Shown: positions 34,873 through 45,020 of the stretch, piece by piece
How the letters are laid out: every line of letters begins with the position of its first letter
Numbering within the stretch: the stretch's first letter is position 1
Assembly (NCBI GenBank): GCA_015143295.1
Contig: CM026573.1
Span: 8,213,934 to 8,277,933, forward strand
From: Tetracentron sinense
Taxonomy: Eukaryota; Streptophyta; Magnoliopsida; Trochodendrales; Trochodendraceae
DNA length: 64,000 bases
Direction of reading: 5' to 3'
The notes under the pieces: model-generated
What the model was told of the DNA's origin: nothing
Database searches by the model: none
What the model saw: only the letters and a program-made list of their open reading frames with translations
Program-made: the position numbers and the translations under genes

Positions 34873-37287
34873 CAGAAACGGTCATATGTAGAATTACTCT
34901 CCAAGTCACGAGGCATCTAAAATGTGGATTCAAATTTGTACCATCTTCTTAGACCTTGTTTCCAATTGCAAATGGATTGTTGGAAATGGATCGTGCACAA
35001 ATTTCCGGCCTGATAATTGGTTGAAGGATTAATTGATGGTGCTGTGTCGGATCCAAGTTGCTTTCCTATGATGAATTTTTTAGTTGATTGTTGCTTGATC
35101 AAGACACCATGAAAGGAATTAAAGATAGTGGGATTTCCTCTCCGATGAGAAGAAAATATTATATGGAGGAACTCTCAAAACAGTAAATGTACAGTTAAGT
35201 CTGGTTGGGATGTTACCAGAAGCAGATCTCATATCAGATCGTGGCACTCTAACTACTCTAATATCTTCACATGGAAATTGATTCTTAAACGTATACCAGA
35301 GAATGATAATATTCAAGGTGCTGGAATTAAACTGAAAAGTGTTCCTGTTGAAGTCATGCATTGAATCCAGTGATCACCTTCTTATCAGTAGTGACTTAGC
35401 AAACTCCATAGGGTTATTCTTTGGTATTCCAAAATTTCCTAGCAATTCTACTCAATGCTGTATTCTTCATTGGTTTGGTTTCTCTAACAATACCTCTTAG
35501 GCCGGTATCCCTAAATTTGACATTCACTCCTTTATAGTCTGGGAGATTTGGAAAAGAGAGATGCAGGAGATGATTTGATAATGTAACTAGCCCAGATGCT
35601 GTGCTTAACTGCTCATTCGTAATATTATGGATAACTTAATTAATATTCCGGCTTCATAACTATTTATAAGGAAACATTGTTTATGATTCTCTCATGCTTC
35701 AAGCCTTGAATTTTTGTTCAGATGCAAGTGATTCGGCAACCTATAATTCTCACAGTGTGGCAGGTGGTGGTGGTTTAATCAGAGACCATTATGGTGATTT
35801 GGTAGCTTCTTACTGTAGTCTTTATGGAGAAGGCACTAATATGATAGCAGAAACTAGAGCCCTTTATGAAATATTTTTCTCTGCTGGTCTCTAAATTTAA
35901 TGTTTTTAGAGATGGAGGGTGATTCAAAAGTCCTGGTTTACATTTATCTTGAAGAAGACAGACTCCCCAAAGCTAATACTGTTTGAAGAATTTTTTTCTG
36001 AACTACAAAATTTCTTGTATCTATCAAACAAATATTTCGTAAAAGTAGCAAAGCTATGGAAAGTTTTGCTAACTCAGCTTGTGATCGCAGATCATCAACA
36101 AGACAGATTTTATATTCAGAAGTCCCCAAGAGCTTTGATTTTTTACACCCTAAATGAAAAAAGCAAGCAAGCAATACCACCAAGTCTTAATATCAAAGCC
36201 AGAACTAGATATAGCTAGATTCACCTTAAGAAATTATGTAACTAGAATTCCCACTAAGAAATAATATAAACAATTGGAAATTCAAATTATCAAGCAAACA
36301 CCCTAAAAAATATGATTTGAATCACAAAATCATGGGGGGAAAAAACTTCCAAATAAACTAACTAAAATTGCAATTCAAGCCCCAACCCACAACTATTACC
36401 AACCAAAGATACATTGTTAATAGTTAAGAGCATTGAAAAACAACCTACTACTGAGAAAACCGAGTAAACTGCAAAAGTAAAAAGAATTCCATGAAATAGA
36501 ATCAATGAAACCATTCAAAAACTGCAGTGAGCTAGTATAAAAATGAGAAGTTTAGTATTTCAAAATTACAATTCACAAGCCCGATATAAATAACTGAAAC
36601 AAGCACCAACTAAGTTCATTTGATCAAGAATTACCCATCTAACAGGTTCATGAGGTCATCCAACAAATGACTCAAACAATCTAAACAATGCAAATTGGAA
36701 GACAAACCTATATTATCCGGCTCCACAAATGCATCCAACACCCGGACACAGCCCATTTCAGCTACAGAATCCGTGCACACCTCCCTTCGACAGGACCCGA
36801 ACATAACCTCTCGCAATCTAGACCCATCCTCACTAGAATTTCCCCCATTTCTACCAAACCCAGCTCCAAATCTCCTCAATTTTCTCAAAATCGGCACTTG
36901 AACCGCGACAAAATGAATCACCCTCTCATCTTCCTTACTAAAAACAGGACTTAAATGGAACAACATCCAGAATGGTGTCCCATCCTTGCGATAATTCAAC
37001 AACTTTATCTGAATTGTCCTCTCCTCTCGAATAGCCTCTCTAATTTCCATTACCGACCTCCTATTTGTATCGGATCCCTGAAATATTCTCCCATTCTTCC
37101 CAATTACCTCATCTTTCGAGTACCCAGACATTTTCAAGAACCCCCGGCTGGCGAAAACGATCGGATGGCCAGAAATGCAAGGATCGGTGATGGTAAAATT
37201 ATTAGGTAGTTCATCGAGAGTTTCTCGAACCCATGTTGGGTAACGAGCGTTAAACGACTGGTAAATCAGACCCAGTTGTGACTCCAT
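20029..37287 (-). CDS. PLP: PAS/LOV protein (PLP, TWIN LOV 1), 7 exons, 401 aa
   Basis: Exons 37287-36708, 32636-32429, 32313-32249, 31937-31858, 31741-31686, 31578-31515 and 20181-20029 sum to 1206 nt (401 codons plus stop). All introns are GT-AG and all phases agree. Residues ~25-132 form the N-terminal PAS domain. Its flavin-cysteine loop reads GKNGRIFQG, with Gly66 where LOV domains have Cys. Residues ~255-361 form the true LOV domain, with Cys296 in GYNCGLLNG and the signalling Gln359 in VWVQ. The tail [20 protein letters not shown] is typical of PLP. In Arabidopsis and tomato, PLP binds GDP-L-galactose phosphorylase (VTC2), and blue light relieves its inhibition of ascorbate synthesis. 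The start at [10 protein letters not shown] fits the family; an in-frame ATG lies 24 codons upstream. The last intron is 11.3 kb and full of copia fossils. Length is close to the ~399 aa of the Arabidopsis protein. Confidence 0.95.
20182..22046. other. PLP last intron, part distal to exon 6
   Basis: AT-rich intron between exon 7 and the copia fossils. No domain recognised. The plus-strand frame at 21060-21275 is hydrophobic and looks like chance. Confidence 0.5.
22047..27000 (-). mobile_element. Ty1/copia fossil A (broken) in the PLP last intron
   Basis: A copia element in the same direction as PLP. In minus-strand order it has gag-like sequence (about 26990-26200), a pre-integrase/integrase zone (about 26145-25247 and 24470-24190), reverse transcriptase (24188-23102, with YVDDLVLTG), RNase H (22569-22246), a purine tract cttgaggaggag (minus strand) and a 192-bp 3' LTR at 22047-22238. 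The matching 5' LTR is missing: the gag side runs at about 27005 into the leader of another copia family. An unrelated repeat interrupts the integrase zone at about 24475-25265. The coding regions are broken many times, so it is an old, dead copy. Confidence 0.85.
24475..25265. repeat. Dispersed repeat inserted in copia fossil A
   Basis: This segment interrupts the copia integrase zone. Its second half (about 24941-25300) resembles 29841-30580, sharing gattgag.aatgaatgaaa, a tatcaatatta stretch, a tcaacgca.atctttg stretch and cgatatcgacattcagaac. No coding domain or clear termini are seen. The second copy is itself interrupted by the MITE at 29960-30335. Confidence 0.5.
27005..29831. mobile_element. 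Ty1/copia fossil B, broken, with inverted LTR copies
   Basis: A different copia family with LTRs of about 480 bp. One LTR lies on minus at 27144-27627, and one, shortened at its 5' side, on plus at about 29400-29831. They are inverted to each other and, by eye, about nine bases in ten agree. Between them lie RT-end and RNase H sequence on minus (28836-28056) and integrase-end to RT-start sequence on plus (28796-29358). So this is a rearranged pair, not one element. The minus LTR is followed by a methionine-tRNA-type primer site (ttggtactagagc, minus strand), so it also acts as a 5' LTR for a leader that runs into fossil A. Several breaks; fairly old. Confidence 0.75.
29832..30580. repeat. Second copy of the dispersed repeat from 24475-25265, split by a MITE
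   Basis: The flanks 29841-29959 and about 30340-30580 align with 24941-25300. They share a run of atgaatgaaat, atcaatatta, tcaacgca.atctttg, then cgatatcgacattcagaac. The intervening 380 bases are the GAAAGCG-word element. The repeat family itself is unassigned. Confidence 0.5.
29960..30335. mobile_element. hAT-like MITE, GAAAGCG-word type (inverted relative of 8623-8999)
   Basis: Starts catagttatcaaagcg and repeats aagcgaaagcgaaaa near its left end and cgagcttcct.ggaagc near its right. Read in reverse complement it matches 8623-8999 through most of its length. The right terminus is blurred and no clean duplication was found. Confidence 0.7.
30581..31514. other. PLP last intron, part next to exon 6
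   Basis: Non-repetitive AT-rich intron leading to the exon 6 donor at 31515. No domain recognised on either strand. Confidence 0.5.
32945..36010 (+). mobile_element. L1-type LINE remnants in PLP intron 1 (antisense to PLP)
   Basis: Plus-strand reading gives RT start sequence (FVKGRNITDSI near 32990), an RT core with [15 protein letters not shown] (about 33350-33400), an RT zinc-binding region ([20 protein letters not shown], about 33770-33840), and [12 protein letters not shown] second run starts near 34560 ([11 protein letters not shown]) and reaches an RNase H part ([18 protein letters not shown] at about 35760). Linker sequence appears after the zinc region, so at least two L1 copies, or one rearranged copy, are present. 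There are many stops. The remnant lies in the 4.07-kb intron 32637-36707. Confidence 0.8.
34139..34361. mobile_element. hAT-like MITE, GGGC-word type, inside the L1 remnant
   Basis: Rich in gggctgg, ggccc and agcccgg words, ending cgacccattgacacccccta. This is the common TAGGGGTGTCAATGGG terminus of a plant hAT type. It separates the two L1 stretches of PLP intron 1. Confidence 0.55.
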
Positions 37288-38250
37288 TGTTGTTTTTGTT
37301 GTTCTTCGTCTTGTTCTTCTTCTGGTATCCTCGGTGCACCGATGAATCCCCAATCCCATGTGCGCACTCTAAGGGGCTTTGTTCCTCACGCTCAACTTAG
37401 CTTCGATCAACAAACCCATTACAGGAAATCAAATAAAAGCAGAGATACCATGAAGAACAGAACCCGGGAAGCAAATGGTATTCTCGAAAAACCATAGATT
37501 TCTCAGAATCTCCAGACAAAAAAAACAAAACCCAAATGAATAAACAATTTATTAAAGACAGTATTATTCTGTTTTTCAAATCTCCGGCGAAACAGAGAGA
37601 GATAGAAAAGTGAGAAAGAACTGAAACCCACCCATCTCGATTAGAATCGAAAAAATCTTCTGTAAATCGAAAATTCGATTGAACATCGAAGAGCAACGAA
37701 TACCCATCAATCGTTTTTCGTGCATTAATCTAAACGAAATAAATCTCTATCAGTAGAGAAAGAGAATCCAATAATAGTCGAAGAGTACTGTACAACTCTG
37801 TAATTATTAATTAAACACTTTGTTTAGTATTTGCAGGGAATCCAAGGGACGCCGGAGCAGGGAATTGTTCCTGATTACGTAATCTAAACCGTCAAAGCCA
37901 GTGTAGTGGGGCCCGCAAAAGGAATCAAAGGGATATGTAGAGTGAAGATGAGAAGGAGGACCAAGCGTGTGGTGTGCATGGAAAGGAGAAGGAGATATTG
38001 TTGGGCACACGTGTGGAGAGTTTGATCTGATAGTTATCCATCCACGTAATTAAAATCTGTCTTTCTCAGTTTGGGAAGAGGTGATTTGTGGCGAGTATTA
38101 AGAGGACCATGAAACAAGAGTGTGGTGCTTCTTCTTTCTTTATTGAGAAAATAAAATAAATAATGTCGGCGTGTCGCTCCCGACAAGCGCATCGCCGCGT
38201 CTCCACGTGTCCAACGATGACACACTAACCCGGACTTAAAAGAAAGCATT
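37288..38250 (-). promoter_or_regulatory. PLP upstream region with two G-boxes
   Basis: Upstream of the PLP start codon there are perfect CACGTG G-boxes at 38008-38013 (in cacacgtgtg) and 38204-38209 (in ccacgtgt). G-boxes bind bZIP factors such as HY5 and bHLH PIFs and are common in light-regulated promoters. That would suit a blue-light receptor gene, but chance occurrence cannot be excluded. The transcription start is unknown. The sequence between 37288 and about 37700 is probably 5' UTR, possibly with an intron. Confidence 0.45.
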
Positions 38251-38702
38251 ATTTTAGTAATAGAGGAAGGCTAAGAATACTCACACAAAAGTTTCTTAGT
38301 ACTTTCTTTCCCCTCATTGATGATAATTGGTTTTTTTGTGGGCCTAACCCAAAAAGAAGTATGGTGCTGCAGGCCAGGATCATGCTTAGGAAGGGGACGT
38401 CTTGAGTTTAATTCCTTGTCTCTTTATCCTTCCTTTTCTTGGTGCGAGAGGATTTTTTTTTTTTGGTGGGGGTATAGAAGATGCAGAAATTGCTTTTATT
38501 GATACGAAGATGTCCTATATATAAGAACCGTACCAGGTATTACAGTTATAAATTCAAATACACAACAATATCAAAATATTCAAATAGCGTAACAAGAAGA
38601 TCCTAAACTATCGGATAGCAGATTTACAGGAGATAAAATACAATGAATCTAGTCAAGGAAATCAAGATGGTTACAACTACATGATTTCCTTTATAGGGGG
38701 GA

Positions 38703-39166
38703 CATGGTTTAAAATTTCGTTGAAATTTCACGAAATTTCGGTTTCGGACAACCCCACCGATATCGAAATTGGGTTTATTTCGGAAATCAAATTTCAATCG
38801 AAATTTTGAAAATTTCGGGTGAAATTTTGGAATTTCGGCCGAAATCTGAATTTTTATTTTTAAATAATTTTTTATTATTATTTTTTAATTAAAATTCTGA
38901 AATATTTCGAAATATTTACTGAAATTTCATGGAATTTCAAAAAATTTATATATTAATTTTAAAAATAAAATAATAATAATATATATATAATTAATATTAT
39001 ATAAAAAAAAATATTTCGGAATATTTCGGCGAAATTTCGAATCAAATTTCGGAATAATATTTTATTATTAAATGCGATTTCGGTGAGATGTTGGCTGAAA
39101 TTTCGGAAAATTTCATTTCGAATGGGACATCCGAAATCGACCGAAATTTCGAAATTTTAAACCTTG
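38703..39166. mobile_element. hAT-like MITE, GAAATTTCGG-word type
   Basis: A 464-bp element with ends catggtttaaaatttcg and cgaaattttaaaccttg. Both halves are a dense run of gaaatttcgg words. The flanks agggggga and atttggga agree at 5 of 8. It lies just beyond the PLP promoter region. Confidence 0.75.
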
Positions 39167-39264
39167 ATTTGGGATTAGTCTAGTGCTCTAAGAGGCTCGG
39201 ACACCCTCGTTACCAAAAAAAATAGTAATTTGATATAGGTTCAGAATATTAATATTAATTCTAT

Positions 39265-39515
39265 CTAGGTGCGCGTGTCCCTTTTGACACCCCTTAACCG
39301 TGGTTAAGATTCATCCACCCCTAGGGTTCACCCACCCATCTTTGTTTTTTTTTTTTATATTAATTCTGTTTTTAAAAATTAAAAATTGTTTTTAGTGTTT
39401 TTTTGATATTAAAATATTTTTAAAATAATTAATATTTTTTTCCAAAAATCAAGGATAAGTTAGGTTGGTGAATCTTAACCACAGTTAAGGGGTATCAAAA
39501 GGGACACATGGCGAC
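39265..39515. mobile_element. Fold-back MITE, TTAACCGTGGTTAAG family
   Basis: The left arm reads gtgtcccttttgacacccct, then taaccgtggttaagattcatcc; the right arm is its inverted copy ending gtatcaaaagggacac. An AT-rich loop separates the arms. Other copies lie at about 15895, 49005-49600, 52438, 59790, 62150 and 63780. Confidence 0.8.
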
Positions 39516-39774
39516 ATCAAGGGCCAGAGAGGATCTGGTTTCTAGTAGAGATAGCAATTTTGAAAGTTTATACACTTTAAAAAGTAATTTTGTCAGTTGA
39601 CTAATGGTTAACTGATGAAAGGGGTGTAAGTGTCATTATTTTAAAAAATAAGGGTATCTAATATATTTTCTGAAAACTAAGAGGGTCTATGTGTATTTTC
39701 GTCAAACCTCATGGGGTGTAAATGTATTTTCTGCTATTATTTACTAGGAGGGGAGTGTGGAAACTTCAAGCATT

Positions 39775-40300
39775 GATCATAGAGGGTATCCATTAATATC
39801 CGATGATCATGTGTCGTGCCTTCCCACCTAATGACTACAAATGTGAATAGCATATCAAAAGAAGAAGTTGTCATCACTTGTTGCATGCGTTCACTTTTTC
39901 CTCAATTATAGGATATTTGTTTTTCTGGAGCGATTACAGCATGCATGAGAGTACCATCTATCACTCCAACACAACCCTTAAAAAAAATTGTTTGGAAACT
40001 AAAATCTTTTCATGTTAATAAAGATAGTATCGATTAAGCGAGCACACAATAGGAGTTTACCTTAAATTGATGAAATCGAGACTTGCGCAGAATCACCTCA
40101 GGTACTTGGTCATAACAAAGAGATATTATATTCTTCATTGAGAATTTGATCATCGCTATCAAAACTCTATGAAAATGGCAATGAATGACATCACCAGAGT
40201 ATTGAAATCGATCCTGCAAATTTCAATTCGAATGGTTCTGGAAAATAATTGTCAACTGCTCATCAATATTGACGTACTTGATGTCTGAAGTAGTCCCTTC
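39775..40300 (-). pseudogene. PIF/Harbinger-type transposase remnant (ALP1/HARBI1-like)
   Basis: The minus strand encodes VNIDEQLTII, then RFQYSGDVIHCHFHRVLIAM (40219-40150), then GVIDGTLMHAVIAPEKQI (near 39990-39930), then FDMLFTFVVIRWEGTTHDHR (near 39860-39800). These match HARBI1-family features: the helix region RFQHSGETISRHFH, the first catalytic Asp in IGAIDGTHI, and CDFDMCFTFVWAGWEGSAHD with the second. Stops, frame changes and missing ends show it is dead. It may derive from a transposon or from a domesticated ALP1-like gene; nothing here decides. Confidence 0.75.
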
Positions 40301-41127
40301 TCCTTAAACACTAAACACGAACAATGGAAAACATGTTTCTCTATTCGCAAAATCTTTTGGTATATTATTGGGTTGGCAGTTAGAATGAACTAGACAGCCA
40401 TTTTACTGTTAAATTTGAATTCCAACATGGCTCCATAGACCATAGGTAAGTCTCGTTGTCATTTTTTTAGTAATAACAAAATCAAGAGAAGAGATGATTA
40501 CCGGTGAGAGCAATGGGCGACGGGAGTAATAAGTGGCAGCAATGGAAGAATGTAGATCAAGGTTGGGGAAGAAATCCTATTTCTAAACCTTCTTTTCTTT
40601 TGTTTGAGAGAGGGTAAGAGCTGGAATAAACTAACAAATAAAAGGGTAAAATAGTAATTAAAATCGTGAAAATTTGATACCTGCAAAAGACATAAAGGTC
40701 TTTCTCAAAAATCCCAATTTTTTTGAATTTCTATTTTAGACATTCCATATCTTCTCGTCTTTTTTTTGTAGAAAAATAGATACGTTGTCAAACGATCTAA
40801 AATGTAAAAACGTCTACCTACAATAAACACATAGACAAATAGACCCAAAATTTAGAGATTCCAGACAAGTCCAAGTACTTTCTAGTAGAGTTGTCAAACG
40901 CCCATGACATGTAGGGAATTCATTGCTAGTAACATAGATACAAACCATACCCTGTGTACACACTCAACAACAAACATCTCCATGTACGTACATTTCAAAC
41001 CATATTCTAAAATACGCACAATAAAGCATAAGCTAGGGGAGATTCATTCTACAACCGGATGTGTTGGCTGAAGAGGAGCTCTGGTATAGATTTCTCTCCA
41101 AAGTCCAACCATGGAAAAGCCTCACAG

Positions 41128-41679
41128 TTAGACTTTCTCCAAAGGTGAAGTAGACTCAAGGAACTTGATTTTCTTCTGAGAAACTTTCAACAAAGGCAAA
41201 GAAGAAAAATATCGCAAGGATTTCATTTTCTCATCACTGCTACACTTCTTTTCACCATGGATGAACAAGAAGTAGAACCCACATACACTGCTCAAAGTTG
41301 CCATGGCAAAGAGGAAACCAGCTGCAACTAGATGAAGAAATGGCGCGAACCTAAAGGCGACACTAAAATTGATCATTGTTAAAAGGATCCATGATCCATC
41401 TTTCAAGCACCATTTCTTAAACAATTCCTTGAACTGCTTAGGCAACTGCTCGAAGATCTTCAAACAACAGTAGAAGGACAAAAGTCCGTAGTAGAATAGG
41501 AGGAGAACTGCCATCATGGGGTTGCCATTAAAGGCTTGCATTCGGAGAAGCGCGATAAGGGTATTGAATGTTAAGAAACAGACTGAAATGGCTGGTAAGA
41601 AATTGCTGGCTATAGAATCAAAGCTGCTACTGTAATTAGTGGGTCTTGGTTTGAACCTTTGGCGATCCATGCATTTCAA
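41128..41679 (-). CDS. Small four-helix membrane protein, 183 aa, family not recognised
   Basis: A single uninterrupted exon beginning MKCMDRQRFKPRP. Hydrophobic stretches at about residues 28-47, 54-74, 95-113 and 115-139 suggest four membrane spans. The N-terminus is basic and the tail charged (GEKKCSSDEKMK), ending SQKKIKFLESTSPLEKV. A TATA-like ttataatataag (minus strand) lies about 105 bases upstream of the ATG. An intact frame of this length with four evenly spaced spans in AT-rich DNA argues for a real gene. I do not recognise the family and assign no function. The neighbours are transposons and give no clue. Confidence 0.7.
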   Translation of the reverse strand: MKCMDRQRFKPRPTNYSSSFDSIASNFLPAISVCFLTFNTLIALLRMQAFNGNPMMAVLLLFYYGLLSFYCCLKIFEQLPKQFKELFKKWCLKDGSWILLTMINFSVAFRFAPFLHLVAAGFLFAMATLSSVCGFYFLFIHGEKKCSSDEKMKSLRYFSSLPLLKVSQKKIKFLESTSPLEKV

Positions 41680-41779
41680 ACAGCAGTGAAAATGGAAGAG
41701 CAGATGATGAACTGAAGCACCAAAACAAAGCTGCTAAATACCAGTGACGCTAGAGATGCGAAACTTCAATGGCTCTCCT

Positions 41780-41800
41780 CCCCTTATATTATAAAACTCT
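41780..41800 (-). promoter_or_regulatory. TATA box of the four-helix membrane protein gene
   Basis: On the minus strand the sequence tttataatataaggg fits a plant TATA box, placed about 105 bases before the start codon at 41679. That allows a leader of some 75 bases. Confidence 0.5.
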
Positions 41801-42204
41801 AAGGGGTCTTTCAGAAACGACAAGGAAGCATTCGCCTTTAATTTCTTAATATCCAAGCAATAAAATTCATGGTAGCGTTTGCTTTACTTTTATAAAGTAA
41901 TATTATAAAAGACCTCAAAACTTAAATAAAGAAAATATGAAGTCAAACGAAGCTGCTTGGAAATTTCCCTACTAACTTTAATTAAAAGGGAAAGCTAGAG
42001 TCAAGTGCATGGAAAGCACCTTCTACTCTCTTATGTTCCTTCTGTTTTTTGATGAAGTGAGGTGTGCCCCCACCCATTTGGATGGGACTAGTCCCTGAGA
42101 ATACACGCAATATCCTGTAAATCACGCACATCAAGAAAGACTCGGAGCAAACTTGAACTCAAGATCAATGGAAGCATCTCGTTGCCTTTCAACCACCATG
42201 GCGA

Positions 42205-42330
42205 GTAAGCATCTTCCAACTTCTGACAATAGTAAGTCTACAAAATAAATTACAATTCCACAAGAAAAGCATCTTCCACCTTCTGACAATAGTAAGTCTA
42301 CAAAATAAATTACAATTCCACCAGAAATGC
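42205..42330. repeat. 60-bp tandem duplication
   Basis: The unit catcttcca.cttctgacaa, followed by tagtaagtctacaaaataaa and ttacaattcca, occurs twice in a row with about 60-base spacing and only a few differences. Confidence 0.85.
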
Positions 42331-42374
42331 ATTATATGATGAATGAAACTCAAATTAGAGGTTTTTTGCTTACA

Positions 42375-42706
42375 GACTGGTTAAACCACCATAATGAGAA
42401 GCGTGCATAAAGATACAACACTTCCTTATGGTTTATGATTTATCTGGTTTCATCTACTATAAAGCAAAAGGGAAAAAGTGTTTTGAAGCATGTCAGGCTT
42501 CGGGATTAACCTGTTACAATGTAAAAACTACAATCCGTCGCCTAGGAGACATATCCGTCTCAATGCTCAGAGAAGATATGGAGATCTATCTCCACCAGAT
42601 GCTTCACTTGACGACCTTTCCAGAGGATTATAAACTGGAAGATCTTGGTGGTTCAATAGCATCTTCAACTAAACAAGCCCAAAAGCCTCACAATTCAGAC
42701 CGTCAC
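42375..42706 (+). pseudogene. Unidentified host reading frame, 5' part, split by a solo LTR
   Basis: The open frame encodes KGKKCFEACQASGLTCYNVK, then RRLGDISVSMLREDMEIYLH, then FPEDYKLEDLGGSIASSTKQ. Codon use and the varied, non-repetitive composition look like true coding DNA rather than chance. It is preceded by a possible acceptor (tttgcttacag at 42366-42376), so it may be an internal exon. At 42707 it is broken by the solo LTR, and the frame resumes at 45658. I do not recognise the protein. It could be a captured exon rather than a resident gene. Confidence 0.45.
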
Positions 42707-43659
42707 TGTCACACCCCCAAAATTCTTACAAAATATATCACATAAATGTGCAAATCCCAAGGCGTGAACCTAGAACAAATCCCAAGCTAAATGGAAATCA
42801 ATCTCCTAAAATCCATCATCAGATGTGCATATCAAGCTAACTAAGTGTTTAACACAATTAAAGAATAACTCTAGTTCTTTAGAAATCTCACCACAATGTT
42901 CTCTAAACTCAAACTAAAGAAATCAAAGGAAAAATGTTCCACTAGCTAACTAAACCCTTATAGTATGTCTAGGTCCTTGAAGTATCTCCTGAAAAATAAC
43001 AATAAAACAAGGGTGACCACTAAACTCAGCAAATAAACACATCCATTATGCAACAATTACATTATTAAACATATGCAATTATTTCATCATACTAGAGTAT
43101 CACAATTCTTTTCTTGGTCCCCTGGTGGTCTTATTCTTTGTCTATGGAGTTCACAAATAGCTCGCCCTATTGACAATAAATTAGTAAGCACTTAGCTCTT
43201 TTAGTTCGGATCACACATAGTTCACCCTCCATTGATAGACCTAAAAAGTATCTCACTCTATTAGTTAATCATCTTTTGGGCTAATCTTTCTTTGATAGCC
43301 AAAATTCACTTTTGGGATCGCACTCAATCCACCCAAGGATCCACTTTGGAGATCACACTTAGTTCACCCCACAATTGAACACTACACACAGTTCGGTCAT
43401 TAAATCATTAGAATTTCATACTATTAACTTCATGACCATATTTAACATAGTAAATTCGATGTGTACATAATTCAATTTCTGCAACCATACTAACATGAAT
43501 ATTCACTAACGGCTCTTGAGTTTAAACAGACATCACAACTTTCAACCTGCTCACAAGGACTTCCAAAATCCAATAAATCATGATCCAATTAAAAACAACA
43601 TTAATGCATGCACATGTAACATCATACAATTAACTCCATAGAATTTATGATATCAAGAC

Positions 43660-44257
43660 CATAGTCACAAAGTCGGGGTTCGGGAATAATTCGGCAAGGG
43701 TCAAGTACGGAAAAATTCAAAAAATTCGGGAAAATACGGGAAAACTTCAGAAAAAAATGGAGAAAAAAATTTATAATTATAAAAATTAGAAACGATGCTA
43801 ATTAATATATCTAACAATTTGGTGAGATAATATACAAAAAGAGTAATTATAAGCAACAATAATAAATTCATGACATTATTTTAACATCAAATTCATTCCA
43901 TCAAGGCATTAAATTTCATTAAAACATCAATTATCAAAATTAAAAACAAGACTAAAATACGTATATTAATAAAAACACTCATTTATATTCATCAATCGCT
44001 CAAAAGCGCATCAAAATCATCAATATCTACATAATCTTCATTCCCCAAAAATTTCAAGATTATTTGTTTTGTTTTTTTCTTTTTATATTATTCGTTTTAA
44101 ACATGTTTTTTTTCGTATTATTCGTTTTAAACGGGTTTAAAACTATAATGTGTGTTTAATTCAAAAAACGGGTTTTAAACGTCATTTCCTACGGCAGGGT
44201 ATTAATGCGCGTTTTAAACGAGGTTTTTTTTTAAAAACGCAATTTTTTGTGACTATG
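43660..44257. mobile_element. hAT-like MITE, exact 8-bp duplication (inside the solo LTR)
   Basis: A 598-bp element with ends catagtcacaaagtcgg and ttttttgtgactatg and the exact 8-mer atcaagac on both sides (43652-43659 and 44258-44265). The left sub-end repeats ttcggg/aattcggg; the right repeats gttttaaacg. The two sub-ends use different words, which differs from its relatives. Confidence 0.92.
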
Positions 44258-44566
44258 ATCAAGACATATTTATATACTAACAAATCGCACCACATACTTA
44301 ATAAAATCAAAGAATTTCATTTAAAACTTCTGTTTCTAACAACCTATATTGACTCTCCGTTACCTATTCTCAAAAACAGCCCAAACAGCCAACACAGTCC
44401 CAGACCAGTCAAATGGTCTGGGACAGCCCGACAAAACCATTTTTTTTTCTTTTTTTTATTTGATTTATTTGTTTTCTAGGTTTTCACTCTCAAACCTCTT
44501 CCAACCCAAATTTATTCATGATTATAATTTTTTAAGAATTCTTTGACCTTATTCTATCAATTATAC

Positions 44567-45020
44567 CAGTGTTTTAAAACCTGAAAACTCGACTCGACTC
44601 GGAAACTTGCCGAGTAGAGTCAACTCGGAAACTCGGGCAAAACTCGTCCGAGTAATGACACCTAAAACTCGGACATATATAATATTTTTCTAATAATATA
44701 TATGGTATAGATTCAAAATTAATGATAAATCATGTCTAAAATAAGATATATAATTCAATATATACTAAACATCCCCCTTTTGCTTTGTATTTATACTGAA
44801 AAGTGAGTGGAGTGTGTTAAAAAAAATATAAAAAACATAATTTAGTCAATCGGGTAGGCAGTTTACTTGATTTTTAGTTTTTTAAAAAAATGCAAAAACT
44901 CGGGCGAGTCGGGGCGAGTTTTGTCAAAACTGAGTTTTTCTTGAAACTCGACTCGAAACCTGGCCGAGTCGAGTCGACTCGGCCGAGTTTCGAGTCGACT
45001 CGGCGAGTTTTAAAACAGTG
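44567..45020. mobile_element. hAT-like MITE, GACTCGG-word type, exact 8-bp duplication
   Basis: A 454-bp element with ends cagtgttttaaaacctg and gcgagttttaaaacagtg and the exact 8-mer aattatac on both sides (44559-44566 and 45021-45028). Both sub-ends are runs of gactcg/cgagtc words (for example cgactcgactcggaaact). It is inserted in the solo LTR, 310 bases from the previous MITE. Confidence 0.93.

Noticed and set aside
36688-37209. Plus-strand frames opposite PLP exon 1
   Set aside because: Antisense shadows of a well-conserved coding exon.
36631-37359. 242-codon frame taken as a complete single-exon LOV protein
   Set aside because: The family continues into exon 2; a phase-compatible donor at 36708/36707 joins to the [10 protein letters not shown] exon. 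The frame beyond it is intron read-through.
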